The translations under genes and the position numbers were made by a program. This document shows, piece after piece, positions 41,969 through 53,390 of a stretch of 64,000 nucleotides of DNA; within the stretch, counting starts at the first letter, position 1, and the number at the start of each line of letters is the position of its first letter. The DNA is from Archivesica marissinica. Its lineage: Eukaryota > Mollusca > Bivalvia > Venerida > Vesicomyidae. The DNA lies in contig CM026397.1 in assembly GCA_014843695.1 (NCBI GenBank), forward strand, positions 51,880,101 to 51,944,100, in the 5' to 3' direction. The notes below the pieces were generated by a model. The model was not told the DNA's origin, searched no databases, and was given only the letters and a program-made list of their open reading frames with translations.

Positions 41969-43003
41969 TGAAGTCTCCGTGGTGTAAATGTCCCGCCTTG
42001 TAATCGAGTTTGAACCTTGCTCGAACCACGGCAGTAGTGTCGTCTTAGGCAAGACACGTAGATCCATATTTCCTCTTCTCTCTCTCCCTCATGGCGATGG
42101 ATTCTCTCTCTCCCTCGTGGCGATGGATTCTCTCTCCCTCGTGGCGATGGATTCTCTTTCCCTCATGGCGATGGATTCTCTCTCCCTCGTGGCGATGGAT
42201 TCTCTCTCTCCCTCGTGGCGATGGATTCTCTCTCCCTCATGGCGATGGATTCTCTCTCTCCCTCATGGCGATGGATTCTCTCTCCCTCATGGTGATGGAT
42301 TCTATCTCTCCCTCATGGCGATGGATTCTCTCTCTCCCTCATGGCGATGGATTCTCTCTCTCCCTCATGGCGATGGATTCTCTCTCCCCTCATGGTGATG
42401 GATTCTCTCTCTCCCTCATGGTGATGGATTCTCTCTCTCCCTCATGGCGATGGATTCTCTCTCTCCCTCATGGCGATGGATTCTCTCTCTCCCTCATGGC
42501 GATGGATTCTCTCTCTCCCTCATGGCGATGGATTCTCTCTCTCCCTCATGGCAATGGATTCTCTCTCTCCCTCATGGCGATGGATTCTCTTTCCCTCATG
42601 GCGATGGATTCTCTCTCTCCCTCATGGCGATGGATTCTCTCTCTCCCTCATGGTGATGGATTCTCTCTCTCCCTCATGGTGATGGATTCTCTCTCTCCCT
42701 CATGGCGATGGATTCTCTCTCTCCCTCGTGGCGATGGATTCTCTCTCTCCCTCATGGCGATGGATTCTCTCTCTCCCTCATGGCGATGGATTCTCTCTCT
42801 CCCTCATGGCGATGGATTCTCTCTCTCCCTCATGGTGATGGATTCTCTCTCCCTCATGGTGATGGATTCTCTCTCTCCTTCGTGGCGATGGATTCTCTCT
42901 CTCCCTCATGGCGATGGATTCCATCGGGAATTGAGGTCTCGAGAGTGATTAGGCTAATGTTGTAAAAATGTGTTTCGCAATCGAGCTAAAAAAATGTATT
43001 TAA
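41969..43003 (+). mobile_element. SINE-A carrying an internal minisatellite
   Basis: The left part (41969-42075) is a diverged SINE-A head ('gaagtctccgtggtgtaaat', 'gtcttaggcaagaca', 'tttcctcttctctct'). The right part (42925-43003) is the SINE-A end ('ggaattgaggtctcgagagt', 'tttcgcaatcgagctaaa'). Between them, one internal segment that is single copy in every other SINE-A is repeated about 33 times. The element is thus about 1,035 bp instead of about 230. Confidence 0.93.
42076..42925 (+). repeat. Minisatellite inside SINE-A, 26/22 bp unit, about 33 copies
   Basis: The unit is 'tctctctccctcatggcgat' plus 'ggattc'; shorter forms lose one 'tctc' (22 bp). It equals the SINE-A text 'ctctccctcgtggcgatgga'. 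Variants are 'catgg'/'cgtgg' and 'ggcgat'/'ggtgat'. A 285-codon frame (42091-42948) is a repeat translation with 'MAMDSLSPSWRWILSLPHG' periodicity. Confidence 0.96.
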
Positions 43004-43559
43004 GCAAAATTGTTGTCGAGTGTGTGCGTTGTGCAGTGCAGTATTGTGGTGTATTTGATGATGATAGAGGCATGTGCATAAAGAAGGGAGTTTATCCCTG
43101 TCATCTTCATGCAGTTAGACTTGGTAGAGTTTGTTCCCTTTTGCATTATATTCTTCTAAAGTTGAAAAAACTTGCTTCACAATATAATAAATTGGTATGA
43201 ACAAAACAGATTTTGGAACATCATTTCACTTAATATTTAGGCAAATTCTGAAATGTAATAGATATTCAATGAGGATGAAGTACTCTGCATTTGTAAGGCA
43301 CCTAGAAATGTAAATTTTATTTAATTTTAAATCGTTTATCCATGCTTTTTAACTGCCTGTAATAAATCCTTGCTGTTTATATTATAAAATGAACATTAAC
43401 TTCAAATTTTGCAATGCAAATTGTCGGTTTTATTGTGATTTACACAATAATTATAATAATAAAAATTAATTATTACATAAAAAGATGAAAATAAAAATAT
43501 GTGAACTATGAATATGAAGCTTTAGGAAATCTCAATTAAATATTAAAATGAGTTGATTA
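43004..43559. other. No gene seen
   Basis: A 76-codon frame (42970-43200) starts inside the SINE tail and has no domain. The rest is A/T-rich. Confidence 0.35.
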
Positions 43560-43788
43560 TTAACCCCATTCCCCCATAGAGATTTAGGCCTATATGTCAG
43601 TGTATCTCCCTCCATACATAGGACTGCAGTTAACCAATGATAATTGGTGGATAAGTGGTCGATGAACGCACCAGGTTACTGTTAATTAGTGTGAGTTATA
43701 TACACTATGTTCTCCTTTTTGTGTGCATCTCTTGACTATTAAAGTATCTATGTATGTGGAATCGCTAATGGCGTTGAGAGGCGATTCT
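43560..43788 (+). mobile_element. MITE-C, diverged copy
   Basis: TTAA at 43560-43563. 'ccatagagatttaggcc' and 'atctccctccatac' match the left end of the copy at 49.8 kb; 'atggcgttgagaggcgattc' matches its right end. The right terminus is decayed. Confidence 0.65.
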
Positions 43789-43955
43789 ATGTGTGTGTTT
43801 TGTTTATTATAGTGTCACTCCTATTTAAAGGGTCAGCCATTTCTGACTTATGAGACACCTCTTTTTATGAACATCAGTACTTCCCGAATCCTATGCTTGT
43901 ATGCCAGGCTGGTAGGCAATCGGTAACCATTATTTAACTAGCTGGCGGCTCACCA
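43785..43955 (-). repeat. Unexpanded copy of the dispersed repeat amplified at 22.65-23.37 kb
   Basis: On the minus strand it reads, in order, a single 38-bp-like segment ('ttaccgattgcc', 'cagcctggcatacaag'), 'ataggattcgggaagtactg', 'atgttcataa', 'aagtcagaaatgg', then one 25-bp-like unit ('ggctgaccctttaaatag' plus 'gagtgac') and 'actata'. The 22.65-23.4 kb locus has the same order, with the two segments repeated 5 and about 19 times. Confidence 0.82.
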
Positions 43956-44093
43956 ACCGGCCATATCAGCAGAACAAACCCCTGACAAGAAGGTTTAAAT
44001 ATTGTTTTCCTATTAGCGTAATATATTCGGCAAAATAATTACCAATAGACTCGTGTATCTTTGCTTGCTGAGTAAATAAATTCACTTTTGCAA

Positions 44094-44345
44094 ACAACAT
44101 AGATCGAGATCAGCTGCAACATATCGCCACATCTGATCAGGATTTATGTTGTTTGCTATTCAGCCAAGTGTTTAGCTCAACTCTCCAAATAGCAAACAAT
44201 ATAGAGCCTGAACATGCTGTCTGATCTGGATCTATGCTGTTTGCTCTTTAGCCAAGTGTTTTAGCTCCACTATCCGAATAGCAAACAACATAGAGAGCCT
44301 GAATGTGCTGTCTGATCTGGATCTATGCTGTTTGCAAAAGTTATT
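44094..44345 (+). mobile_element. MITE-B copy 4 with internal duplication
   Basis: Contains 'gcaaacaacatagatcgaga', 'gtttgctattcagccaagtg' and 'atctatgctgtttgcaaaag'. The middle ('ccaagtg...atgctgtttgc') is present twice, 88 bp apart (44164 and 44252). Target sites are not clear. Confidence 0.82.
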
Positions 44346-44569
44346 TTATCTGCGTGCAAAGTGTTAAATTGCACTTCGTCATAGATCTGCTCTGTCACTG
44401 CCAATTACCCAGCTGTCATGTGTTGAATTTGACATGTTGTCACCTAATAATTGCTCTGGTGCCACAAACACAGTGAACATTCACCAATACTGCCAACATT
44501 TCATTGACAGCATCATGTTATCAACTGGTCACATCTCTTGTTTTGCCAGTCAGGGGTGAACAAACAGTG

Positions 44570-44767
44570 GGGAAGTCGTGGTAGCGCGTTAGCATCAGGC
44601 ACTCCGCTGGAGACGTTACAATTGTGCCCTTAGGAAAGGTATTTAAATTCCACATTGCCTCTTCTCTCTCCTTCGCGTGATGATGGATTCCCTCAGGAAT
44701 TAGGTCTTGAACATGATTAATATTAGTTGTAAGAACTAATTGAGCTAAAATAAGTTTGTATAAACTA
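44570..44767 (+). mobile_element. SINE-A copy with deletions
   Basis: Starts 'ggaagtcgtggtagcgcg', with part of the A-to-B region deleted ('gcatcaggcactccgctgga'). The body is normal ('tgcccttaggaaaggtattt', 'tccacattgcctcttctctc'), and the tail is 'aaataagtttgtataaacta'. R1 follows. Confidence 0.9.
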
Positions 44768-44814
44768 AATAGTTAAAGGCTACTCAAACTTTCAAAACCT
44801 CCAAGAGAGGCATC

Positions 44815-45125
44815 AGTTACTGCCCCTGAATACTCCCTAAAAGTATGTATGTCCTCTTAAGTGGTTTTCCTCTTGTTTTATCGTTGTTTCCTTTACACAA
44901 CATGCTATCAATTTTCATCCACTTTCTCATCTTATAATTATTAAATTACTCTATATCTAGACAGATATCATACAGTATATACAATGGGTACTACTTACCT
45001 GTAAAGATATGTTATCAATTAATTAACATGCTTTTGATAAAATCACAATTATCATACGGGCAACATCTGGTTATGGAACAACAGTAAAATTAAAGGACCA
45101 ATATACATTTTGTTATAAATCAGAC
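44815..45125 (+). repeat. Dispersed repeat R1, copy 2
   Basis: 'cagttactgcccctgaatac', 'ttttatcgttgtttcctt', 'ttctcatcttataattatta' and 'ttttgataaaatcacaatta' match copies 3 and 4. Its intact 'aattattaaattac' corresponds to the site where copy 3 has a MITE-A insertion. Confidence 0.82.
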
Positions 45126-45436
45126 AAAGAAAGTAACAGGAAAGTCCACAAAAAATGTCCTTGTTTCTATAAAATTTCTTATAGCATATTAATATATTTT
45201 GCCCTCCTCCCCATCTTTTTCTTGGAATTGGCCCAGCACCTTATACCCTATTACCAAGAATGCATGATGTAGTTTAGGTTATAGACTTTGATTGACATTT
45301 CTATCATAAAATGTTCCATAAAATATGATATTGAGAACATGGATGACTCTATAGGGAATTATTAGCGTGCCTTTTTTGCTTTCATTCAATTTGTGAAGGA
45401 AGACCTATTGTGAAAGTGTGCAATGTTTTTCTGGAT
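45126..45436. other. No gene seen
   Basis: Unique spacer. Confidence 0.3.
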
Positions 45437-46425
45437 CCCGTCTTATAATGCGGTCTCGTCTATAAGACGACCCCCTACAATGGCACTGAAATCTGTGGGT
45501 TTTGGCATGCACTCGCATATAAGACGGGTTGATGAAATGGACACACGTCCAAGTTGCATGTTCAGTCTGAACAAGAAATTTTTCAGTGTCGGTGTGCTTA
45601 AATATAAGTTATGCCCCAATAACCTAGTAATTCCGGGCAAACATTTGCCAGGAACTGAGCAACTGTTATTGATACTTCACTTCTCTGACTGGAATTGAAA
45701 CATTATTTTGTAGAACAGGCATCAATTCTGTCACCATGTCAAACACAGAAGTAATATTTTCCAGGGAAAACGTCATCAAATGAGGTTAAAAAGTATAAAT
45801 CAATAAATAATTTAGAGGCATTCGACCTACTTGTCCAATTGTCTACATAACGATGGAATGAAAAGCGATTTAATAGTATTCATTGGGATACGAATAAAAA
45901 TGTCCAACTCTTTGCATGCTAGCGGTGAAAATAACAGTCAAATATGTCGTGGCATTATATTATAATTGTCGCACAATTCTAATGAATTTCCACGACAGTT
46001 CAATTACATACTCTCCTATAAGACCGAGTTGTTTACCACCAGATCATGAAGATATCTGCAACTTGCACTGGCCAAACATGCAATTTATACTGTTGTCCAT
46101 TTTATATATACCTGTCTTATATGCGAGTGCATGCCAAAACCCACAGACTTCATGACCAAAGTAAAGGGGGTCGTCTTATATGAGAGTGCATGCCAAAACC
46201 CACAGACTTCATGACCAAAGTAAAGGTGGTCGTCTTATATGCGAGTGCATGCCAAAACCCACAGACTTCATGACCAAAGTAAAGGTGGTCGTCTTAGATG
46301 AGAGTGCATGCCAAAACCCACAGACTTCATGACCAAAGTAAAGGTGGTCGTCTTATATGAGAGTGCATGCCAAAACCCACAGACTTCATGACCAAAGTAA
46401 AGGTGGTCGTCTTATATGAGAGTAT
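45437..46425. mobile_element. Element T, rearranged copies
   Basis: The left piece (45437-45560) has 'gtctataagacgaccccct', 'gttttggcatgcactcgc' and 'atataagacgggttgatg' as in the complete copy at 14.84 kb. A further piece starts near 46005 ('atactctcctataagacc'), and its end grades into an array. Between them lies a 'ctttgcatgctagcggt' hairpin repeat (about 45912-46005) like that at 58.9 kb. Confidence 0.65.
46115..46425 (-). repeat. Minisatellite from element T interior, 59 bp, about 5 copies
   Basis: The unit contains 'gtcttatatgagagtgcatg', 'ccaaaacccacagacttcat' and 'gaccaaagtaaaggtggt'. The same segment is single copy on the other strand at about 14880-14940 ('ggttttggcatgcactcga'). 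Confidence 0.92.
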
Positions 46426-47182
46426 GAGCGGTAGGAAAAACACATCAATGAATTGTCGGCTGCTACAAGTATTTGAACTATTTATTCATAGCCTTTATTT
46501 TACCCAGCATGCAAAGAGTAAAGTTGTTTTGAGGCTTAAGTAGTAGATTGCAGGTAGTTTGTTATATTTACAACTATGGTTTCTCTGTTAAGGAAGCAGA
46601 GCATTAATTTCCCAGTAAAAGAACATTATCGGCAGCTGTTGGAACAAGGGAACATGCACAATTTACATTTGCAATGTCCGTTGTTCGGTACGCGTCTCCT
46701 CGCATGATGTATGCAGACATGCATGTCCAATTGTGTTATATATTACATTAGAAGTGCAATGCCAGATGTTGCTCATTCATTACCTACGCTAATAGGAACT
46801 GCGGGGGGGGGCGCCTACCTGTGGATTTTAATGAAACTATGTAGAGAGATAGAGGGTTTGTATAGCAGGAAGTGGTTATATTTTGTGAGAAATCGGGTCG
46901 GGTCATGGCATGGTGGTCAGTGAAGTGCACCACTCCCATTGGACATGTTTTATATTGAAGTGGTCAGATATGATATGTCTAAATAGCCGACTGTTTCAAG
47001 TGCATATACATGTGTATATAAGTAAGTGAAATATTCTTTAAATTGTATCGCGCTGTTACTGGAAGAAACGTGTCTAGAGGAGACATTTCTGTGTTTGTGA
47101 TGAATCTCATTGTGAAGCAGACATTTTGTTATTTTCTCTGTATACAACAAACGAAACATGGCTGTGCATCAGGACATAAAAC
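46426..47182. other. No gene seen
   Basis: Unique text with a G-run near 46804. Reading frames of 69-70 codons have no domain. Confidence 0.35.
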
Positions 47183-48455
47183 TATCATCCCAGTCATAAG
47201 TCTATCCCAGTCGTAATTCTATCTCAACCATAAGTCTATCTCGACCACAAGTCTATCTCGACCACAAGTCTATCTCAGTCATCAGTCTATCTCTGTCATA
47301 AGTCGATCTCTGTCATATAGGTCTCTATCTCAGCCATATAGGTCTATCTCAGCCATATAGGTCTATCTCAGCCATAAGTCTATCTCGGCCATAAGTCTAT
47401 CCCAGTCATAAGTCTATCTCAGCCATAATTCTATCTCAGTTATAATTCTATCTCAGTCATAAGTCTATCTCAGCCATAAGTATATCTCAGCAATAATTCT
47501 ATCTCAGCAATAATTCTATCTCGGCCATAAGTCTATCTCAGCCATAAGTTTATATGAGCCATAATTCTATCTCAGCCATAAGTATATCTTAGCCATAATT
47601 CTATCTCTGCCATAAATCTATCTCAGCCATAAGTCTATCTCAGTCATATGTCTATCTTGGCCATATGTCTATCTATGCCATAATTCTATCTCAGCCATAA
47701 GTCTATCTCAGCCATAAGTCTATCTCAGTCATATGTCCAACTCGGCCATATGTCTATCTCGGTCATAAGTCTATCTCGGCCATATGTCTATCTCAGCCAT
47801 AAGTCTATCTCAGTCATATGTCCAACTCGGCCATAAGTCTATCTTGGTCATATGTCTATCTCGGTCATAGGTCTATCTCGGTCATAAGTCTATCTTGGCC
47901 ATATGTCTATATCGGTCATAAGTCTATCTCGGTCATAAGTCTATCTCGGTCATAAGTCATTCTTGGCCATATGTCTATATCGGTCATAAGTCTATCTTGG
48001 CCATATGTCTATATCGGTCATAAGTCTATCTTGGCCATATGTCTATCTCGGCCATATGTCTATCTCGGCCATATGTCTATCTCGGCCATATGTCTATCTC
48101 GGCATATGTCTATCTCGGTCATATGTCCATCTCAGTCATATGTCTATCTCGGTCATATGTCTATCTCGGTCATAAGTCTATCTTGGTCATATGTCTATCT
48201 CAGTTATAATTCTATCTCGGTCATAATTCTATCTCAGTCATAAGTCTTATCTCAGTTATAAGTCTATCTCGGTCATAAGTCTATCTCAGCCATAAGTCTA
48301 TCTCAGCCATAAGTCTATCTGAGCCATAATTGTATCTCGGCCATAAGTATATCTTAGTCATAATTCTATCTCTGCCATAAATCGATCTCAGCCGTAAGTC
48401 TATCTCAGCCATAAGTCTTATCTCGGTCATAAGTCTTATCTCGGTCATAAGTCTA
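47183..48455. repeat. Minisatellite, 17 bp unit, about 75 copies
   Basis: The unit is 'tctatctcggtcataag', with many variants ('cagccataa', 'catatg', 'aattc'). The left two thirds are diverse, while about 47760-48190 is dominated by 'cggccatatg'/'cggtcataag' forms. Its right end is interrupted by a SINE-A insertion. Confidence 0.95.
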
Positions 48456-48460
48456 AGTTG

Positions 48461-48690
48461 GAAGTCGTGATGGTGCAGTGGATGCGCGTTCGCTTCAGGT
48501 GCGAAAGGTCCGGAGTTCGAGCCTCGCTGGAGCCGTTACGATTGTGTCCTTAGGCAAGGCATTTAAATTCCACGTTGCCTCTTCTCTCCCTCGTGGCGAT
48601 GGATTCCATCAGGAATGAGGTCTCGAGAGTGATTTATATAAGTTGAAAGAACTTGTTTTGCAATAGAGCTAAAATAAATTTGTATAAACT
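48461..48690 (+). mobile_element. SINE-A, full length with 12-bp target duplication, inserted at array end
   Basis: Flanked by 'aagtctaagttg' (48449-48460 and 48691-48702). A box 'gatggtgcagtggatg', B box 'gagttcgagcctc', body and tail 'aataaatttgtataaact' complete. The target duplication lies in the last unit of the 17-bp array, so the array existed before the insertion. Confidence 0.96.
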
Positions 48691-48702
48691 AAGTCTAAGT
48701 TG

Positions 48703-49007
48703 TAATAAATGAATATTGTAATGCATAAGCATGTTATGGTAGACCTGCAGCATTTATACAATACATTATTGTATTGAATTACCAGTCTGTATTTCCTGAA
48801 TACGTTTTCACATGATTAAATATTTATTTAAAAAATTCTACTTCTAAAAAAATATTTGTCTGCTTGTTTCTCGGTGATAAGTCGACATATCTGGATGAAA
48901 AAAGGGTTAATGAATGGCTGGGATATAAGATAATGGGAAATTAACAAAACTGCAACATTGTGCCATTTTGCATTATTGCCTATGGGGGAAAATAGTGGTC
49001 ATAGTAA
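48703..49007. other. No gene seen
   Basis: A/T-rich spacer. Confidence 0.3.
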
Positions 49008-49309
49008 CAAGGGCTCGCTCATTCTAGAGGGTGATTTTGGCAAAATAGTCTCCCTAGGAAGCCTGACTTCGTCCCCCTGGGGGCACCACTTCTCCCAAAA
49101 AAAAATAATTAAAAATAACAATTCAATACAATTTTCATAGAAAATGCCAGTAAGATACACTTCGCACTCCCATTCAAATGTTGTATTTAATGATTTAATA
49201 TTGTGTCTTTTAACCCTATTGTGTTGAAATTTATTAAATAATACCATTAGGAGACTCAATCGCGTGCTTTCTCCCTTCTCCCAAAAATTTGGGTCTAGCT
49301 TCAGCCCTG
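49008..49309 (+). mobile_element. Element R5, uninterrupted copy
   Basis: Ends 'caagggctcgctcattctag' and 'gggtctagcttcagccctg' are inverted repeats. Body includes 'ggcaaaatagtctccct', 'ccagtaagatacac' and 'ttgtgttgaaatttattaaa'. About 300 bp, no coding capacity. Confidence 0.78.
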
Positions 49310-49802
49310 TGAGTTATATGCGAGAACATACAAATCAAGTTAGCAAACATTCCTGGACAACTTAGTGCTGTGAACACTATAACTTGGTAAATGGAATGGA
49401 ATGCAGGAATAGTTCATGTATCATGAAGATCATATTATTCGGTTCTTCAAACCTTTTAATGCATGTCTATATTCCCCTTTAAATGCATGTCTATATTCCA
49501 TTTATCTTAGAATAAATAAACATACTCCACTGTAATCATAAAATTGTTATTCCAGCGTTTCATCCATGCTTGACTTCATCGGGAATACAAAACAATATTT
49601 ATGATGTCATGATTGAGATTTATTCCGGTTATAAAAATGTGTATATAAATCTGAATATGTATGTATCCATGTAGTATGTAGTGGCTACCCAGTCTGTTAT
49701 AGTGACTGTTTTTATTAGGGAAGCGGGAGAGATTCCGAGATTCTCTCCGTTGTAAATGAATCTTGTAGAAACAAACTTAGCTCTGTTACTGGAAGTTTAA
49801 GC
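49310..49802. other. No gene seen
   Basis: Unique text with a small duplication ('aatgcatgtctatattcc' near 49459 and 49482). Confidence 0.35.
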
Positions 49803-50082
49803 TTAACCCTTTCCTTCATAGAGATTTAGGTTAATATACTATTATATCTCCATACAAATGACAGTCATTTAGCTATCATGCAGTGCATTTAGCTATTATG
49901 CAGTGGATTTAGCTATCATGCAGTGGATAAATAGTCACCATATATATCCTACCTCCATAGATATTACTAGGATTACACCAGATTCTGGACTTTATTATGA
50001 ACATTGGTTTGGTTCTTACATTGTCAAGGTATGTCGTATTGGTAATGGCGTCAAGACGTGCTTCTATGAGGGAAAGGGTTCA
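49803..50082 (+). mobile_element. MITE-C copy, complete
   Basis: TTAA 49803-49806 on the left, TTCA on the right (50079-50082). Terminal repeats are 'ccctttccttcatagaga' and 'cttctatgagggaaaggg'. Within it 'agctatcatgcagtggattt' is tripled near 49868-49925. The right 95 bp is the single-copy form of the 85-bp unit at 11.3 kb. Confidence 0.9.
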
Positions 50083-50108
50083 GTTTAAATAATGTTTTGT
50101 TTTAAACG

Positions 50109-50346
50109 TTAACCTGCGGAATAAATTGGACATATTGTGCAAATAACATAGATCCAGATCAGCTGTGGTGTTGCGGCTGATTAGGATCTATGTTCGTTTG
50201 CTAGTCATACAAGTGTTTTATTAGCTCCACTATCCGAATAGCAAACAGCATAGAGCCTGATCAGACGGCACATTCTGTTCCGTCTGATCTGGCTCTATGC
50301 TGTTTGCAAAAGCGACTTTAGTCGTGATTGGCAGGTTACAGGTTAA
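50109..50346 (+). mobile_element. MITE-B copy 5, complete
   Basis: TTAA 50109-50112 and 50343-50346. Ends 'cctgcggaataaattgg' and 'cgtgattggcaggttacagg'; interior 'gcaaacagcatagagcctga' and 'ggctctatgctgtttgcaaa' can pair. Confidence 0.9.
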
Positions 50347-50874
50347 TATATTTCTGTACATATATATATAATAGTTATACAACCAAATTTACTATAAGTT
50401 TATATGAATATGATATTGTCAATATTGTAGTTATGTAAAATTTATTCAGACTAGAAATACGTTACAGATTTTGTAAATGCAAATTTTGTAACTATTCATT
50501 GCTAGAGTCACATCTGATTTTTGTCCATATGTGTTTTTATTAATATTCATTGAAATATTCGTGTACGGTAATAAAAAATACCGTAATGTTTCTAATTGAG
50601 ACCCAGGTGTTTACTGGAATCTTGGTAAACTCTTGGGTATTGTTGACTATGACTGGATATTAATGTCCTAGCATCCCAATGAGACTATTTAACCAAAATT
50701 TACATACATTTTCATTCCCTAATCTGAGTAACCCACATATGATTTTCGACAGATTTTTAAATATAATTCCCCCAAATCGACAAATTCTTTATAACACCAT
50801 TTTTCTTTATAACTGCATCGTTGGTTTTGACGGATTAGCTGGTATATCGAGAGTTTACTGTAATTATTTGTTTG
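50347..50874. other. No gene seen
   Basis: A/T-rich spacer; a 100-codon frame (50679-50981) runs into SINE-D and has no domain. Confidence 0.35.
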
Positions 50875-51065
50875 TTTATTTTGGGGTTAAACGTCGCACC
50901 GACAACTTGGGCCATAGAGGAATGAATACCCCTGGATGCCCGTCTAGGCAGTATTTCGGGAATGGACATGCACCAGTATAGAACCACTTGTCTTCTACAA
51001 GCCAATTTGATGGCTTTCTCACATGAAATCACCAACCATACCCACTCGGTAACGATCGCCCCTGG
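50875..51065 (-). mobile_element. SINE-D copy (minus strand)
   Basis: 'ggggttaaacgtcgcaccga', 'tagaaccacttgtcttctac' and 'ggctttctcacatgaaatca' match the complement of SINE-D. Confidence 0.75.
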
Positions 51066-51539
51066 TTAATACATATTATCTCTTTTACAATTTAACTCTC
51101 TATTATTTTGTCCCTACTGCTAGAATGATTAATGACGGGCCTAGCGGATGTGACAATATTTATTTATCTTCCACAGTACTTGGCCATTCTCTAGATGTTG
51201 TAAAGGAATTTGGAAGTGAAATGGACATTGACAAGTTGTGTCTGTGGGAATACATGCCATTAGATTAAGCAATCCTTTCGCTTCCGGCTTAATTGAGTTT
51301 AGCGATTTTTGTCTGCTCACCTAAGGCCATGTTTATATGTAGTTTGGTCATGATCTATCTTTATCTCGACCAATTAAGAAGTCCCGTTTGCGCCGAATCG
51401 GCACTAATTTGATGCTATATACTCTTTTAGTCCCGTTAGCATTTACATATACTTCAGAAAAGTCTACTTTTCTCGATAAATTGATAAATGATATACATGG
51501 CATCGACCAGACTGAAGTAAGTAAAGACAAACATGACAA
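51066..51539. other. No gene seen
   Basis: A 192-codon plus frame (51388-51966) begins here, but most of it is the following array. The first ~50 codons have no domain. Confidence 0.35.
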
Positions 51540-53390
51540 CCCTACCATTTACCCAGTACTCTACAGCAGCACAACCATTTACTCAGTACTCTACAGCAGC
51601 ACAATCATTTATCCAGTACTCTACAGCAGCACACTCATTTACTCAGTACCCTACAGCAGCACAACCATTTACTTAGTACTCTACAGTACTCTACAGCAGC
51701 ACAACCATTTACTCAGTACTCTACAGCAGCACAATCATTTACCCAGTACTCTACAGCAGCACAATCATTTACCCAGTACTCTACAGCAGCACACTCATTT
51801 ACTCAGTACCCTACAGCAGCACAACCATTTACTTAGTACTCTACAGTACTCTACAGCAGCACAACCATTTACTCAGTACTCTACAGCAGCACAATCATTT
51901 ACCCAGTACTCTACAGCAGCACACTCATTTACTCAGTACCCTACAGCAGCACAACCATTTACTTAGTACTCTACAGTACTCTACAGCAGCACAACCATTT
52001 ACTCAGTACTCTACAGCAGCACAATCATTTACCCAGTACTCTACAGCAGCACAATCATTTACCCAGTACTCTACAGCAGCACACTCATTTACTCAGTACC
52101 CTACAGCAGCACAACCATTTACTTAGTACTCTACAGTACTCTACAGCAGCACAACTATTTACTCAGTACTCTACAGCAGCACAATCATTTACTCAGTACT
52201 CTACAGCAGCACAATCATTTACTCATTACTCTACAGCAGCACAATCATTTACCCAGTACTCTACAGCAGCACAATCATTTACTCAGTACTCTACAGCAGC
52301 ACAACCATTTACTCAGTACTCTACAGCAGCACAATCATTTACTCAGTACTCTACAGCAGCACAATCATTTACTCATTACTCTACAGCAGCACAATCATTT
52401 ACCCAGTACTCTACAGCAGCACAATCATTTACTCAGTACTCTACAGCAGCACAACCATTTACTCAGTACTCTACAGCAGCACAATCATTTACTCAGTACT
52501 CTACAGCAGCACAATCATTTACTCATTACTCTACAGCAGCACAATCATTTACCCAGTACTCTACAGCAGCACAATCATTTACTCAGTACTCTACAGCAGC
52601 ACAACCATTTACTCAGTACTCTACAGCAGCACAACCATTTACCCAGTACTCTACAGCAGCACAACCATTTACTCAGTACTCTACAGCAGCACAACCATTT
52701 ACCCAGTACTCTACAGCAGCACAACCATTTACTCAGTACCCTACAGCAGCACAATCATTTACCCAGTACTCTACAGCAGCACAACCATTTACTCAGTACC
52801 CTACAGCAGCACAATCATTTACTCAGTACTCTACAGCAGCACAACCATTTACTCAGTACTCTACAGCAGCACAACCATTTACTCAGTACTCTACAGCAGC
52901 ACAACCATTTACCCAGTACTCTACAGCAGCACAACCATTTACTCAGTACTCTACAGCAGCACAACCATTTACCCAGTACTCTACAGCAGCACAACCATTT
53001 ACTCAGTACCCTACAGCAGCACAATCATTTACCCAGTACTCTACAGCAGCACAACCATTTACTCAGTACCCTACAGCAGCACAATCATTTACTCAGTACT
53101 CTACAGCAGCACAACCATTTACTCAGTACTCTACAGCAGCACAACCATTTACTCAGTACTCTACAGCAGCACAACCATTTACCCAGTACTCTACAGCAGC
53201 ACAACCATTTACTCAGTACTCTACAGCAGCACAACCATTTACCCAGTACTCTACAGCAGCACAACCATTTACTCAGTACTCTACAGCAGCACAATCATTT
53301 ACTCAGTACTCTACAGCAGCACAACCATTTACTCAGTACTCTACAGCAGCACAATCACTTACTCAGTACTCCACAGCAGCACAATCATTT
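51540..53390. repeat. Minisatellite, 30 bp unit, about 61 copies, with higher-order structure
   Basis: The unit is 'ctacagcagcacaaccattt' plus 'actcagtact'. An insertion 'ctacagtact' gives 40-bp units near 51681, 51841, 51971 and 52131, spaced 160/130/160 bp. A block of about 270 bp (nine units) is repeated around 52815-53024 and 53085-53294, where the minus-strand translations are identical over 69 residues. Since 30 is divisible by three, frames stay open on both strands; the peptides are repeats ('CCCRVLSKWL') without a domain. Confidence 0.97.

Noticed and set aside
42091..42948. 285-codon frame as a repeat protein
   Set aside because: It is the expanded internal segment of a SINE.
50679..50981. 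100-codon frame as a gene
   Set aside because: The second half is SINE-D; no domain in the first half.
51388..53294. 192-codon plus frame and 69-codon minus frames as genes
   Set aside because: The bulk is the 30-bp array; period divisible by three keeps frames open.
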